From assembly GCF_019249655.2 (NCBI RefSeq), contig NZ_CP137557.1, positions 2,265,001 through 2,329,000 of the forward strand: DNA of 64,000 bases. Reading direction: 5' to 3'. Below are positions 54,986 through 63,833 of the stretch, in pieces. The stretch comes from Segatella copri. Its GTDB lineage: Bacteria > Bacteroidota > Bacteroidia > Bacteroidales > Bacteroidaceae. The first letter of the stretch is position 1; each line of letters opens with the position of its first letter. The position numbers and the translations under genes were made by a program. A model generated the notes under the pieces. That model saw only the letters and a list, made by a program, of their open reading frames with translations. It searched no databases and was not told the origin of the DNA.

Positions 54986-55975
54986 ATGAATAAGATGAAT
55001 TTGTCAGACAAAGTGTTTTACCTTAGGATGGAATCTAAGTCTGAGGATGATATTCGCAACTATATAAAAAAAACACTGGAAGACGGCAATTGTTCTCTTT
55101 CAGACATTAAGTTTGCATTAGAAAACTCTGATGTAAACAACTATATTACTTTGGATTTATTTTCCTATTGTATAGATAGAATTGTAGAAAGCAAGAGTGT
55201 TAAGGGTTGTTTGAAATGTATTGAAATTTTTGCTATAGAGTATTCTCGTCGCAATGACTGTACAAAACTTAATGAATGCGTCATTGAGTTAATTATCGAT
55301 ACAAATGGGTATAGACGTCTTATAGGAAGGCATTTATGGGATAGTTTAAATTTGAATGATTCTGATTTAGACCTTTTGACGAATAATGAAGAATTTCAAA
55401 TGCGTTTTGTATTGTCCATATTGTCAGATTTTGATAATCCTCAAAAACGATTGTCGAAAACTCTTCTCTTTTTTAATAGCGACTATTCTTCTGTACGTAT
55501 GTGTCTTGTAAATGTATTGGCAAACTATGCGTACAATTATTATGGAACAGTAAAAAAATATATAGATAAAACTGAAATAAACGAGAGTGATGAATATAAG
55601 CAATTTTCTGCATTTTTTAGCGAATTAGATGCAAAATTTAAGTACATGGATAAGTGTAAGGAACTTTTGTCTGATTATTCAATGCCTACTATTCTTGAAA
55701 GTTGTAATCGTGCCACTCAAAATTTCATGAAAGAAACTATGAAAATGGCTGAAAGAAAAAGAGATTCCATTGTAGATAAATTTATGACTAAAATTGCTTT
55801 AGGGAAAGGTGGAGGATGGTTGGATGAGAATGGTAATGTTCAACAACTTGCACACATTAAATTCTCATGCGAGATGCCGATTATGTTAAATGCGTTAAGT
55901 CCCTTAGAGGAGCAAGAGTTTTTTAATAATATGTATTTAGACTGGTCAACAATAAGTAACAAAAATGAAAAATAG
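54986..55975 (+). CDS. AT-rich cassette protein, unknown
   Basis: A 329-residue protein starting at ATG 54986 (54995 is also possible). It is helical and rich in Asn, Lys, Ile and Leu, with no motif I can name. The last 60 residues include a Gly-rich segment (ALGKGGGWLDENGNV). It overlaps the next gene by 11 bases, so the two are coupled. Their base composition is clearly more AT-rich than that of the transfer genes, which suggests a separate origin. A defence role as partner of the nuclease-like protein is possible. Confidence 0.5.
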   Translation: MNKMNLSDKVFYLRMESKSEDDIRNYIKKTLEDGNCSLSDIKFALENSDVNNYITLDLFSYCIDRIVESKSVKGCLKCIEIFAIEYSRRNDCTKLNECVIELIIDTNGYRRLIGRHLWDSLNLNDSDLDLLTNNEEFQMRFVLSILSDFDNPQKRLSKTLLFFNSDYSSVRMCLVNVLANYAYNYYGTVKKYIDKTEINESDEYKQFSAFFSELDAKFKYMDKCKELLSDYSMPTILESCNRATQNFMKETMKMAERKRDSIVDKFMTKIALGKGGGWLDENGNVQQLAHIKFSCEMPIMLNALSPLEEQEFFNNMYLDWSTISNKNEK

Positions 55976-57641
55976 AATTTTACGAGAATATATAGAATCT
56001 TTAAAAGAAGATAACGAATTGGATTATATTTTCCCAATATTGTTGCAAGCTATGGGCTTTAGGATTGTTTCTACTCCAAGAAATTCTAAAGGACAGCCCC
56101 AGCATGGTAAGGATATCGTTGCTATTGGTTACGATACTAACAATATTATATATCGTTGGTATTTTGAGCTAAAAGGTAATGGAGCAAAGGATATAACTAC
56201 AACAAATTTTTATGCAGAAGATGGAGTTAGAGATTCACTTTTAGAAGCTAAGGATGTTGCATACGACTGCCAATCAATCCCAAAGTTTGATGAGTTACCT
56301 GTAAAAATTGTGTTTGTACATAACGGTATCCTTCAGGCAAATGCAGAACCTGCTTTTAATGGATTTATTAAAAATAATTATAGTGATGTCAATTTTGAAC
56401 GTTGGGATATTGAGCGTTTAACTCTTTTGTTTTCTGAGCATTTGTTTGAAGAATGTATTTTTGCAGATGACGTATGCTATACTTTGTTTAAAAAAGTTCT
56501 TGTTATGCTAGATGCACCAGGATGGAATACAAATGATATCGATCGAATAATTGATATTTTTTTGACTCGTTGCCCTATATCGAAGACTCCCAATAAGAGG
56601 ATTGTCAATAAGACTTTTGCTGGTTTAAATCTTATCCTTGCAATAATTTTTAAAAATTGTGAGGAATGCGGCAACTTATTACCTGCTAAATGGAGTTCTG
56701 ATAGAATAATATTAAAAACTTGGTCATGGATTCTTCAGAACAAAGTGGAGAATAGAAAAATATATTATAATAATTTTATGAAAATCTATGACCTTCATAT
56801 TACAATTTATGATTCGTATATTCATAAGTTGTTACCTATGGCTCTATCATATAAAGGGCTGTATCAGCCTATGGGGACTTATTCTGAAAGAGTTTGCTAT
56901 CCTTTAAGATGTTATGATTTCTTAAATGATTTGCTTTATTATTATCTTTCTACAGAATGGTTTGGGTATGAGGATATTCCAACTCGCAATGACCAGTTAA
57001 GAATAGTTACAAATATTATAAAACAGAATAGTGGCTTTGACGTTCCTTTGTTGGACAATCATTCAATTACGTTAGTCTTATTAACCAGATTTGTTTGGGC
57101 TTGTGGACAACCTGAAGATGAAAGTGTTATAAAAGATTATTTTGAATATATAGATCGTCTTTGTGCAAATGTTATTTTGCGTCATAAAAGACAGAATATT
57201 TTTCCGGAATTTTATAATAACATTAAAGAAGTTTGTGCAAGTATGTTCAAAAAGTCAGAAGATTATGTTGATAGTTCTTCAATGTATCTTTTAGTTCTTG
57301 TTGAGATTTTAGCATTTTTTCGTCAAAAAACGAATTATAAATATCTAAGAAAAGAGATAAACGCGTCTAAAGTAAATCTCCAGATACCACTTCCTATCTT
57401 TGATGAATATTTAGAAGTAAATCTATTTGATCATCATCTGCATAATGAAATGTGTGTTAAGTCAAGTATATGTTTACCAGATACATTAGAGGCATTTCTG
57501 AAAACTTTTAAGATAAAATATAAACCGATTTCTTTTCGTACAGAGAAAATCGGTTTAAGTCCTCTTCTGTTATTGGCTCATATACACTACAAGACAGAAT
57601 TTTTCCCTAATTTTGTCGATTTTGGCTTTTTAGAGACATAA
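55965..57641 (+). CDS. Mrr-like PD-(D/E)XK nuclease-domain protein
   Basis: A 558-residue protein. The first 150 residues look like an Mrr-type nuclease fold: PILLQAMGFRIVS, then HGKDIVAIGY with the catalytic-type Asp, then YFELKGNG with the E-x-K pair, followed by a KIVFVHNG strand. The rest (about 400 residues) is helical and unrecognised. Mrr proteins cut modified DNA. It overlaps the upstream gene by 11 bases and converges with the zinc-ribbon-like gene, overlapping it by 12 bases. The pair may be a small defence system. Confidence 0.6.
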   Translation: MKNRILREYIESLKEDNELDYIFPILLQAMGFRIVSTPRNSKGQPQHGKDIVAIGYDTNNIIYRWYFELKGNGAKDITTTNFYAEDGVRDSLLEAKDVAYDCQSIPKFDELPVKIVFVHNGILQANAEPAFNGFIKNNYSDVNFERWDIERLTLLFSEHLFEECIFADDVCYTLFKKVLVMLDAPGWNTNDIDRIIDIFLTRCPISKTPNKRIVNKTFAGLNLILAIIFKNCEECGNLLPAKWSSDRIILKTWSWILQNKVENRKIYYNNFMKIYDLHITIYDSYIHKLLPMALSYKGLYQPMGTYSERVCYPLRCYDFLNDLLYYYLSTEWFGYEDIPTRNDQLRIVTNIIKQNSGFDVPLLDNHSITLVLLTRFVWACGQPEDESVIKDYFEYIDRLCANVILRHKRQNIFPEFYNNIKEVCASMFKKSEDYVDSSSMYLLVLVEILAFFRQKTNYKYLRKEINASKVNLQIPLPIFDEYLEVNLFDHHLHNEMCVKSSICLPDTLEAFLKTFKIKYKPISFRTEKIGLSPLLLLAHIHYKTEFFPNFVDFGFLET

Positions 57642-57854
57642 ATTAGTTTTATGATGTACTGCAAAATGCTCACATTGTGGGTCATTAAGAAATATACAAT
57701 AGCGGCCACCTTCCTGCTTGTGTGGACAACGACACAGGATAAGGTGCCCGTCTAAAGCTTTGCTATGCCAATCGTAACTTTTAGCACAATCCTTACAATG
57801 ATAGATTGTTGCAGTTGCGATTGGCTTTATTTGTTTCTTTCTTGGTTTGGGCAT
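57630..57854 (-). CDS. Small zinc-binding-like protein
   Basis: A 74-residue basic protein with Cys/His clusters (YHCKDCAKSYDWHSK, LCRCPHKQ, GRYCIFLNDPQCEHF) that look like a zinc ribbon or treble clef. The N-terminus is Lys/Arg-rich. The function is unknown. It is the last gene of the - strand transfer block, 21 bp after the phosphoribosyltransferase gene, and overlaps the end of the convergent Mrr-like gene by 12 bases. Confidence 0.5.
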   Translation of the reverse strand: MPKPRKKQIKPIATATIYHCKDCAKSYDWHSKALDGHLILCRCPHKQEGGRYCIFLNDPQCEHFAVHHKTNLCL

Positions 57855-57875
57855 AAATCAATCTTTATAATTGTG

Positions 57876-58397
57876 TTATCGACGAAGACTTCTGGTTTCT
57901 TCTCTTTGTAGAAGAGTATCGCTCATAGCAAATGATGCAACTGTTCCACAGCCAAGTGTTCTGATAGCTGCCTTAGCGGTATTGCCTGTATCTACAACAT
58001 TGTCAATGAGATAAGGCGTACGATTCGAGGGTAAGTCTTTATGTCTGTAGAACCCCATATCTTCGGCTGAAAGCGTCTGGCCTCTTTTCTTGGCATCATA
58101 TTGTGAGCCTCGCTCTATGCCACGGAGGGCTTCAACGATAGGGAGGTGAGTATATGACGAGATAGCTTTTGCCAACTGCATGGTCTGTTCGGCTTTGCCA
58201 TGATGTCCTGGGATTGGAACGAGAACCGCATTTTGTGGTATCACCTTTGCTATCTGACGTGCAGCATAGTCTATTGCATCATTGTCTCCATCTTTCAGTT
58301 TATGAGCTACCCACCGGTTGATACCATCATAGTATCTACCAGTGGATAGGAATGTAATACCGTCTGAAACTGTTTTGATTGGTTCGTTCTCTGTCAT
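57876..58397 (-). CDS. Phosphoribosyltransferase-domain protein
   Basis: A 173-residue protein with a type I phosphoribosyltransferase fold. The PRPP-binding motif is YLIDNVVDTGNTAKAA near residues 126-141, and the strand AVLVPIPGHHG precedes it, as in ComF-like enzymes. Members salvage purine or pyrimidine bases, or act in competence-related processes. Its place between lysozyme and zinc-ribbon genes of a conjugative block is unusual. It overlaps the lysozyme gene by four bases, so translation is coupled. Confidence 0.7.
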   Translation of the reverse strand: MTENEPIKTVSDGITFLSTGRYYDGINRWVAHKLKDGDNDAIDYAARQIAKVIPQNAVLVPIPGHHGKAEQTMQLAKAISSYTHLPIVEALRGIERGSQYDAKKRGQTLSAEDMGFYRHKDLPSNRTPYLIDNVVDTGNTAKAAIRTLGCGTVASFAMSDTLLQREETRSLRR

Positions 58398-58927
58398 GGA
58401 GTAAATAATAACATGAGTTCTGCATATCGTCTGCGCTCAATGGAAGGGATTCGTTTCCCTTGCCAATGGCAATGATTCACATAATCGTCTCTGATGTTCC
58501 GGTTGCCAACTTCGAGTTTCTTTATAACAGAACTTTTCGGGTATTTGCCCTTATATCCTGTCACCTTGTATGGTCCGATGTTATAGGCCAAAGTGGCAAG
58601 GAGTAGGGAGTCCTGACCATAGGAACGAAACATAGCACATAACTCTCTGAGGTCTTTACGAAGAAGTTGCTCTGCTTCATATGTTGACATATTAGCAGAG
58701 TAACGCTCTCCTGGTCTGAGCTTATGTCCATAACCTACATACGGATAGTCCTTAGCTCGGTGCATACCTTCATAGAACCTGATGCAGCATACCGCACGCT
58801 CGAAAGGTGGCAACTCGAATATGGAAGTCGGTGTTGATGCCAGTCGCTCTGTCGGCATTCGAGCCTGGACATTCGCAACCAGACACAATGATATAAGCAG
58901 GAATAATATTATCTTTCTGAAAGTCAT
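58394..58927 (-). CDS. GH24-like lysozyme
   Basis: A 177-residue secreted lysozyme with a signal peptide (MTFRKIILFLLISLCLVANVQA). The T4-lysozyme-like core has RFYEGMH (catalytic Glu), then YPYVGYGHKL and the L..DLRELC segment, and LATLAYNIGPYK. The Thr usually before GYGH is replaced by Val, which may alter activity. Such enzymes locally open peptidoglycan for the transfer channel. It overlaps the coupling-protein gene by four bases and the phosphoribosyltransferase gene by four. Confidence 0.7.
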   Translation of the reverse strand: MTFRKIILFLLISLCLVANVQARMPTERLASTPTSIFELPPFERAVCCIRFYEGMHRAKDYPYVGYGHKLRPGERYSANMSTYEAEQLLRKDLRELCAMFRSYGQDSLLLATLAYNIGPYKVTGYKGKYPKSSVIKKLEVGNRNIRDDYVNHCHWQGKRIPSIERRRYAELMLLFTP

Positions 58928-60965
58928 TTTATCTTGAATTTGTTTATCTCGTCAATCATATTCTTGACATCGAGGTTTACACTCACGAAATTCTGATATA
59001 GGATTCGTTCCTTGGCATCCTTGGATGGAAAGGTGTAGAACTTCGGTATCTTATAGTTAGCATAGTCTGCTTCTTCCTCTGCAATCTTCTTCATATCGAA
59101 GTCCGTCTTGCAATAGAACTTAGAGGTCTGGAACTCTGCCGACTCCTGGATATTCATGCTGTCACCTCGTCCGGTCTTTGTCTTTATGAAGTCACGAGCA
59201 GACTGACCGCATATCCAACCAGTAGGCATGTCTGAGATTTTACTTGCAGGAACAAGGCTATCCATGTTCTCATTGAGATTGATGGAAGTCTTATCACGGT
59301 CAATAGTCACACCTTTCTTTAACTGAACTACCTTGCCGAATATGTCGTTGGAGAGCCATTCCAAAGTCTCTTTTGCTCTTGCTGAACCACTCACCACATT
59401 ACCTACAGTTGTAATAACCTTCTGCATACCCACCTTTCCGTAGTCAGATTCAAGCTGTGGCAACTCCTGAAAACCCAGAGCCACGCTAACCTTGTTGCTT
59501 CGGGCTGTACCGATAAGTCGGTCAATCTTGTGGAAGTAGAGCGTAGGCAACTCGTCCACGATGATGCTGACAGGGATATTCTTGCCTTGGCCAGTATTGA
59601 CACGGGTGACGAGACGGTTCAGAATCAAAGCATTCAACGCACCAATGATACTTTCCATCTCTGGGTCGTTGGCTATGAGCAGATATGACGGATTCTTAGG
59701 ATCAGACACCTTCAGGTCAAAATCATCACCATCCTTATGGAATATCCAATATGACTCCTTGGTAGCCAATCGAGAGGTATAGACACGGAGCGTACCTATC
59801 ATACCTTCCAACTGTTCCATAGCCTTATTCTTCATGGCAGTCTGGAAAGGACCGAGGAGAGGAGCAACCTCTGGATCTGTTTCCAAAACCTCAAAGATTG
59901 TCTGGTAATCGAGATTAAGGAAAGAAAGGATATGTGGCATGTCACTGTACTTGCCCAACCAATACTCTGGTTCCACCTCTCTGCCGGTATGGTTGAAGAC
60001 TCTGCCTGTAGGTTTCGGACGATGAGTCTTTGGTTCTGTTGTCATCTCTGCAATAAGAGGATTGCCGTTCTTGTCGTATGGCACCTTCTTGTAGTTGACA
60101 AAGAAATAGATACAAGCTGCCAGGAAGTTGACCGCTGATGTCTGGAAAAACTGGTCGCTACCGCCACCACCTTCCTTCTTGCCTTTCTGCAGAGACTCCA
60201 ACAGAGTTTCTGCCGTTTCACTAGCAGCAGCAAGGTTGCCGATGTATTTTTGCTGAATAGGATTCACACGTCTGGAGTATTCCACATCCACAAAGTTGAT
60301 GATGTTGAACTTGCATCCATGTGGCACCTTCCCGGCCTTCTGGTTTATCTTATAGTGATAATACAGCTTCTGCGCAAGCGTCGGAAACTTATAATCATAG
60401 ACAACCATAGCAAAACCCTTGGCACTATGCTGGCGGATGAACGGCTCGATGATGGAGAAAGTCTTACCGGAACCAGGAGTACCAACTACCCATGTTCCTC
60501 GGAAAGGATTCACGATATTCACCCAACCTTTGCGGAACTTGCCCTTGTAGTAATAGCGCATCGGGATGTTTACGCTATACTTGTTCTCCTGCAGTTCCTG
60601 GCATTGCTCAAAAGACTCGTTCTCGAAGTTGAAACGGTCTTTGAGCAATCCTTCCTTCAGGAACTTGGAGATATTGTCAAGGGCAACATGGATGCAGATG
60701 GTACCAAGAATAGAGGCAGCCATGTAGAGCCAGATGTTCAGACTGATGGTATAGAACCTCATATCCATACGATGACCGAAAAGCCATATAGACAGTATGG
60801 TAACGAACAGTCCACTCACCAACGGATAGAACACTTGACGACGAGCATCAAACTCCAAGTGTTTCTTGTTTCGGGTGAGGCCGTCCGAAAACTTAATTAG
60901 GGAAGCAAACAACTGAATTGGGCATTTTTCTTTTGCTCTTTATAGTTAATTAACCTCGTATCTTC

Positions 60966-60994
60966 TTGATTCTCAATTATTTTATGTATCTTTG
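60966..60994 (+). promoter_or_regulatory. Transposase promoter of the IS1182-type element
   Basis: TTG at 60966-60968 and TATCTTTG at 60987-60994 are separated by 18 bp, a Bacteroidota-type promoter. The leader before ATG 61015 is about 14 nt. Confidence 0.6.
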
Positions 60995-61014
60995 TAGTAA
61001 AAAACAAGAAAGAT

Positions 61015-62703
61015 ATGGCATATAAAAAAGGACAAGATAGACGACAGAGGGTTCTTTTCCCTGATTGCATTGACGAGTATGTAGAGGCTGACGCCCCTGT
61101 TCGCTTGTTTGATGCTTTTGTCGATAATCTCAAAATGGATGAACTGGGATTCGTCCGCAGTACTCCTGCAGAGACAGGTACTCCTGGATATGATCCTCGC
61201 GATCTCCTCAAACTCTATATTTATGGTTACTTCTATCAGGTACGTTCCTCTCGCAAACTTGCTCGTGAGTGCAAGTGTAACGTAGAGGTAATGTGGCTGC
61301 TCAACAAGCTGACTCCTGACTTTCGTACAATCTCCGATTTCCGCAAGGACAACAAGAAGGCTATTACTAAAGTTTTTAAAGAGTTCAACAAGTTTTGTAT
61401 GGGACTGAAGCTCTTTTCCAAGTCGTACATCTCTATTGATGGAAGCAAGTTTAAGGCTGTAAATGCTAAAGACAACAACCTTACTCTAAGCAAACTCGAT
61501 GACCGAATCAAGCGTCTTGATGAACATATTTCAATCTATATGGAAGAACTTGAAGCATACGATCATGAGGAAGGACGCAGGCTCTCTAAAGATGAGTTGC
61601 AACGTAAGCTTGATGTTTGCAAGGAGCGCAAGGAACGCTATGAGGGATACCGTGATACACTTGAGAAAAGTGGTGAAAGCCAGATTTCCTTAACCGATCC
61701 TGATTCCCGACTAATGAAAGCCAACGAAGGCTTTTGTGTCGGTTATAATGTGCAAACTGCAGTTGATGCGGAGAGCCATATGATAGCAGGCTTCCTGGTA
61801 ACCAACAGTCCAACAGACCATGGTCAGCTTACAAGCGTAGCATCTGAGGTGAAAGCCGATTATGGTGTTGACGTTCTTGAATCAACTGCAGACAAGGGGT
61901 ACGAGTGTCCCGAGGATCATGCAGATGCATTGGCTAATGGTATCGTACCAAATGTCATCCAACGTGATGGCAGCTGCACGGAGCAGGTTCAGTTTGACTA
62001 TAACGAAGCTACCATAACTGACGAACAAAAGTCAAGTACTAATCCAGAAGATTTGAAGGCATGTCTTGAAGCTGCAGTCATACCGGAAGCCTACAAGGAT
62101 TTTTTAACCGATGCACAGATTGTAGAGGTCAAGGAGTACACTTCTGATGTAGCAGAGTCTGCTGTACTGAAGATGACTCCCGGGCAGATGCGTGCCAAGG
62201 CTCTTGAAGGATACTTCGTGAGGGATGCCGAACGCAATCTTGTCTATTGTCCGCAAGGAGAAATCCTGAGGCAAAAGTCTATCAAAAGAAACGGTATGAT
62301 CCGCTACTGCAACAAGCTTGCATGTAAAAAATGCAAGTGCAAGTGTACCATCCAGAAGTTCAAGGAGGCAGACTTCAACAAAGACACCTTGATAAAGGCA
62401 ACCGAAGCAAAACGCAAGCAACTCAAAGAAGAGAATAAGGACAAGCCAAAACCTCCAAGAATGAAGATCGTGAAGAAGGGTGTCCGTTACGTTTTACATC
62501 TAGATCAGAACAAGATGGACAATCGCAAATGCCTCTCCGAGCATCCTTTTGGAACCATGAAGCGAGCACTTGGGCAATACTACTTTTTACTGAAAGGCAA
62601 ACTGAAAGTAACTGCTGAGATGGGTCTCTTTTGCCTATCTTATAACCTTCGTCGTGCCATATCTCTCAAAGGTGTACCTGCTTTGATTGCTTCTCTTGGA
62701 TAA
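61015..62703 (+). CDS. IS1182-family DDE transposase
   Basis: A 562-residue transposase. The N-terminal part is the DUF772-type domain (PGYDPRDLLKLYIYGYFYQVRSSRKLARECKCN, shown here only in part: DPRDLLKLYIYGYFYQ). The DDE core follows, with SYISIDGSKFKAVNAK (first Asp), DKGYECPEDHADAL (second Asp), and SEHPFGTMKRALG (Glu region). A Cys-rich zinc finger lies at about residues 436-445 (CKKCKCKCT). All catalytic regions are intact, so the element may still be active. Confidence 0.85.
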   Translation: MAYKKGQDRRQRVLFPDCIDEYVEADAPVRLFDAFVDNLKMDELGFVRSTPAETGTPGYDPRDLLKLYIYGYFYQVRSSRKLARECKCNVEVMWLLNKLTPDFRTISDFRKDNKKAITKVFKEFNKFCMGLKLFSKSYISIDGSKFKAVNAKDNNLTLSKLDDRIKRLDEHISIYMEELEAYDHEEGRRLSKDELQRKLDVCKERKERYEGYRDTLEKSGESQISLTDPDSRLMKANEGFCVGYNVQTAVDAESHMIAGFLVTNSPTDHGQLTSVASEVKADYGVDVLESTADKGYECPEDHADALANGIVPNVIQRDGSCTEQVQFDYNEATITDEQKSSTNPEDLKACLEAAVIPEAYKDFLTDAQIVEVKEYTSDVAESAVLKMTPGQMRAKALEGYFVRDAERNLVYCPQGEILRQKSIKRNGMIRYCNKLACKKCKCKCTIQKFKEADFNKDTLIKATEAKRKQLKEENKDKPKPPRMKIVKKGVRYVLHLDQNKMDNRKCLSEHPFGTMKRALGQYYFLLKGKLKVTAEMGLFCLSYNLRRAISLKGVPALIASLG

Positions 62704-62875
62704 TGACCTGTAGGGATCAATACCATCGAAAAACACGCTCTATTAGTGTTCATATCGGCCATTTTAAGCCCTTATGACGAATTGTTTAACATAAACTAAA
62801 ATTTTAAGATGAAAAAAGATATGCCCTTAGAGGGGCTTAGGTGGAGTCGTGATAGCGGTTCTGCCCTCTATGATA

Positions 62876-62911
62876 CACCCCAAAACGGCCGTTCTCGGAC
62901 GGGCTGGGGTG
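62876..62911. repeat. Imperfect palindrome at the right end of the IS1182-type element
   Basis: The arms cacccca (62876-62882) and tggggtg (62905-62911) pair, with an inner ccg-ttct-cgg hairpin. It spans the right inverted repeat and the flanking duplication, so part of it is created by the insertion. Confidence 0.4.
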
Positions 62912-63180
62912 CCAATGCAAGTGATACAGATAAGCACGATGGTAGCAATCTTGCTCCATACGAGGTTGCCATCCATATAGATAAACCACCTCTTTGCACG
63001 GCTATGAATGTCACAAACAATGCCACCCCAATAGTCTAGCAACGCAGGATCTATCGCATACTCAAAGAACTCCACTATCAATGATAAGTATATCAGACAG
63101 CGGAATATCTTATACATGGTCTGTAATTCTTTTGTTTCCTCCATGAAACCTTATTCTTGTATTATAGTGAATATTTAATG

Positions 63181-63828
63181 CTAATTATATAAAGTGATGA
63201 TTGGACGGACTTTATGTTCTTGCGTCTTTGGTGTTTCTTGAAGTGCCCCTGAAGCTAAAGAGTATAGCCAGGCTTTGGCTGTTTCCTGGTCTTTAACCTC
63301 TGTCGAAGTCCAATACCAACACTCATCCGGATTGTCTGGAATCACATCGCCTCCGCACTTGCGAATATACGTATTTACCGCACTGCGTGCTTGATACAAG
63401 AGTTTTATCTGAGCAACGGAAGGGATGTAGGCACTCTGACCATATTGCCACATGTCAAAGACTGCTGAAGCTGTAGGCGAAGTGCCAGTGGAATACATAG
63501 CATGCGTATTTACATTACCATCAAATGCAGCAATGTCAGCTGATGTGTTATGCTTCATTCCGAGAGAGTCAGAATAGGCAAACGGCTCAATATCCTTTAG
63601 ATAGACAGCATAGCCTGTTCCTTGTATGTCCTCGTTCTGATTCACATAGAACACCACAGCAATAGGAGTCTTGTTTTGGGACTTAACTTCCTCGAATCTT
63701 ACGACTTTGCCATCTGTACAGAGGATGTCGCAGGTCTTCATTGCCGTATCAGGAAAGTCTCGATGCTCATCGCATGAGGCAAATGCTACTGCCATGAGAG
63801 TAGCACAAATGATATTTAGTATCTTCAT
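63181..63828 (-). CDS. Lipoprotein in the transfer operon, DUF1566/Lcl-like
   Basis: A 215-residue lipoprotein (MKILNIICATLMAVAFASC; Cys at residue 19). The C-terminal part has a pattern seen in Lcl/DUF1566 surface proteins: GQSAYIPSVAQIKLLYQAR, ECWYWTSTEVKDQETAKAWL, and a final KVRPIITLYN. These domains are often C-type-lectin-like and bind to surfaces or glycans. It lies between a TraO-like gene (5 bp) and the coupling-protein gene (36 bp), so it may serve in mating-pair contact. This role is inferred. Confidence 0.6.
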   Translation of the reverse strand: MKILNIICATLMAVAFASCDEHRDFPDTAMKTCDILCTDGKVVRFEEVKSQNKTPIAVVFYVNQNEDIQGTGYAVYLKDIEPFAYSDSLGMKHNTSADIAAFDGNVNTHAMYSTGTSPTASAVFDMWQYGQSAYIPSVAQIKLLYQARSAVNTYIRKCGGDVIPDNPDECWYWTSTEVKDQETAKAWLYSLASGALQETPKTQEHKVRPIITLYN

Positions 63829-63833
63829 TGTTG

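Larger units (their letters stand above)
60878..62906 (+). mobile_element. IS1182-type insertion sequence inside the coupling-protein gene
   Basis: The element is about 2029 bp. Its ends carry inverted repeats: ggccgtccgaaaac (60879-60892) on the left and, complemented, gcccgtccgagaac (62891-62904) on the right, 12 of 14 matching. It is flanked by gggtg on both sides (60873-60877 and 62907-62911), a probable 5-bp duplication. One base at either end is uncertain. It carries one transposase on the + strand, opposite to the coupling-protein gene. Confidence 0.8.
58924..63144 (-). pseudogene. MobC/TraG-type coupling protein, split by an IS1182-type element
   Basis: Type IV coupling proteins bring the relaxase-DNA complex to the transfer channel. 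The N-terminal membrane part (63144-62907, starting MEETKELQTMYKIFRCLIYL) and the rest (60872-58924) are separated by the insertion. Joining them with one GGGTG copy gives ...CIGTRNKKHLEFDARRQ... in frame, 728 residues in total. The soluble part has Walker A WVVGTPGSGKTFSI, Walker B region VSIIVDELPTLYFHK, and a FQELPQLESDYG segment typical of VirD4/TraG. Separate translation from internal starts would lack the first membrane helices. Confidence 0.85.

Noticed and set aside
62809..63039. A + strand frame of 76 codons at the right end of the IS1182-type element
   Set aside because: It spans the element border and the N-terminal codons of the coupling protein on the other strand; no homology.
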